Shown piece by piece: positions 63,321 to 64,000 of a stretch of DNA of 64,000 bases. Under the pieces are notes generated by a model. The model was not told the DNA's origin, did not search any database, and saw only the letters and a list, made by a program, of their open reading frames with translations. Position 1 is the stretch's first letter. The number at the start of each line of letters is the position of its first letter. The stretch is from positions 1 through 64,000 of the forward strand of contig DASXTC010000032.1 of assembly GCA_036505635.1 (NCBI GenBank), given 5' to 3'. The stretch is from DASXTC01 sp036505635. Lineage in GTDB: Bacteria > Acidobacteriota > Polarisedimenticolia > JACPZX01 > DASXTC01. A program made the position numbers and the translations under genes.

Positions 63321-64000
63321 TCAGGGCGCGCTCCGGGCGGCCGCGAGCGCGGAATCCAGGATGGCCAGCGCGGCGTCGGACTGGGAGTCGTCGATCATGA
63401 GAGGCGGGCAGAGACGCAGGGTGTTCTCACCGCAGGTGAGGATCAGAAGCCCTCTCCGGAAGCATTCGGAGACGACACTCTTCGTTTCCGTCACGGCTCT
63501 CCGGCGGCTCGTCCGGTCCAGGACCAGCTCGATCCCGATCATGAGGCCCAGACCCCGGACCTCGCCGATGAGAGGGTGCCTGCGGGACATCCCGGTGAGC
63601 CCGGCTATCAGACGCGCCCCCTGCCGGGCGGCGTTCTCCATGTACCGGGAGGAGACCAGGTCGAGGGTGGCCAGCGCCGCGGCGCAGGAGACAGGATTGC
63701 CCCCGAACGTGGAGGCGTGGGCGCCGGGGGGCCAGTTCATCAGATCGGCCCGCGCGATGCAGAGCCCGAGCGGCATACCCGACGCGATCCCCTTCGCCAG
63801 CGCGATGATGTCGGGTCTGACGCCGAAGTGCTCCATCGCGAACATCCTCCCGGTGCGGCCGATCCCCGACTGGACCTCGTCGGCGATCATCAGGATTCCG
63901 TGCCGGTCGCAGAGGTCCCGCAGCCTCTGGAAGAACCTGGCCGGCGGCACCACGTAGCCTCCCTCGCCCTGGACCGGTTAGACGACGAGGGCCGCGATCT
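63321..64000 (-). pseudogene. Class III aminotransferase with an in-frame stop, 5' part outside window
   Basis: The frame reads in from beyond 64000. Residues AALVV precede a TAA at 63978-63980, then PVQGEGGYVVPP continues in the same frame; class III aminotransferases have EPVQGEGG here, so a GAA/GAG glutamate codon has become TAA. Downstream the family is intact: DEVQSGIGRTG (PLP-binding Asp), ALAKGIASGMPLG (Schiff-base Lys), THG-like region HASTFGGNPVSCAAA, and a normal end. Closest subgroup by eye is 4-aminobutyrate/ornithine aminotransferase. Either a recent nonsense mutation or a sequencing error. The downstream part could only be made from an internal GTG (63953). Confidence 0.82.

Overview
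The window is high-GC DNA from a diderm (Gram-negative) bacterium. Lipobox lipoproteins, ExbB/ExbD/TonB proteins, OmpA-type domains, a VWFA-related protein of the kind multiplied in Acidobacteriota, and families of secreted metalloproteases suggest Acidobacteriota or a close relative. This is a family-composition inference; no rRNA or marker phylogeny is available here.

Region 1 (1-16007, all minus strand) is one tightly coupled envelope gene set: a small secreted coiled-coil protein, a long TPR protein, a 1026-residue TPR lipoprotein, a small TPR protein, a small secreted protein, ExbB, two ExbD proteins and a TonB/AgmX-like protein, then a 1709-residue DUF11/SdrD-type surface protein and a multi-domain OmpA protein that runs off the left edge. 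Between the TonB-like gene and the DUF11 gene lies an RNA element that matches the class I cyclic-di-GMP (GEMM-I) riboswitch. One ExbB plus two ExbD plus an AgmX-like TonB plus TPR proteins resembles the myxobacterial Agl-Glt/Nfs machines, so I read this as a proton-driven envelope system with a c-di-GMP-controlled adhesin.

Region 2 (16.8-20.5 kb) is a MacA/FtsX-type export operon: an adaptor and two permeases, with no ATPase present. Region 3 (20.7-30.2 kb) is a genomic island on the 3' side of an intact tRNA-Leu(UAA) gene. Three partial tRNA-Leu 3' halves, each fused to the same ~110-bp conserved end sequence, divide it into segments that carry an NHL propeller protein, a VapBC toxin-antitoxin pair, and the bacterial RNA repair pair Hen1-Pnkp followed by a secreted Asp-box propeller protein. 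The third segment looks lower in GC by eye.

Region 4 (30.5-60.6 kb) is ordinary chromosome rich in secreted and envelope proteins: small membrane proteins, an SDR, a lone QueC-like enzyme, three large secreted metallopeptidases (M16, DUF5117-type, M14-type), Smr and SAP-like small proteins, a divergent pair of TPR-fused enzymes (phosphodiesterase family and membrane glycosyltransferase), a YyaL-type protein fused to a DsbD-alpha-like domain, a VWFA-related protein, a trans-sulfuration PLP enzyme coupled to the CstA transporter, and two L,D-transpeptidases. Region 5 (60.8-64 kb) has tRNA-Cys and tRNA-Gly under a good sigma-70 promoter, YraN, a periplasmic LTxxQ-like protein, an anti-sigma factor and its ECF sigma factor, and a class III aminotransferase with an in-frame stop at a highly conserved glutamate, cut by the right edge.
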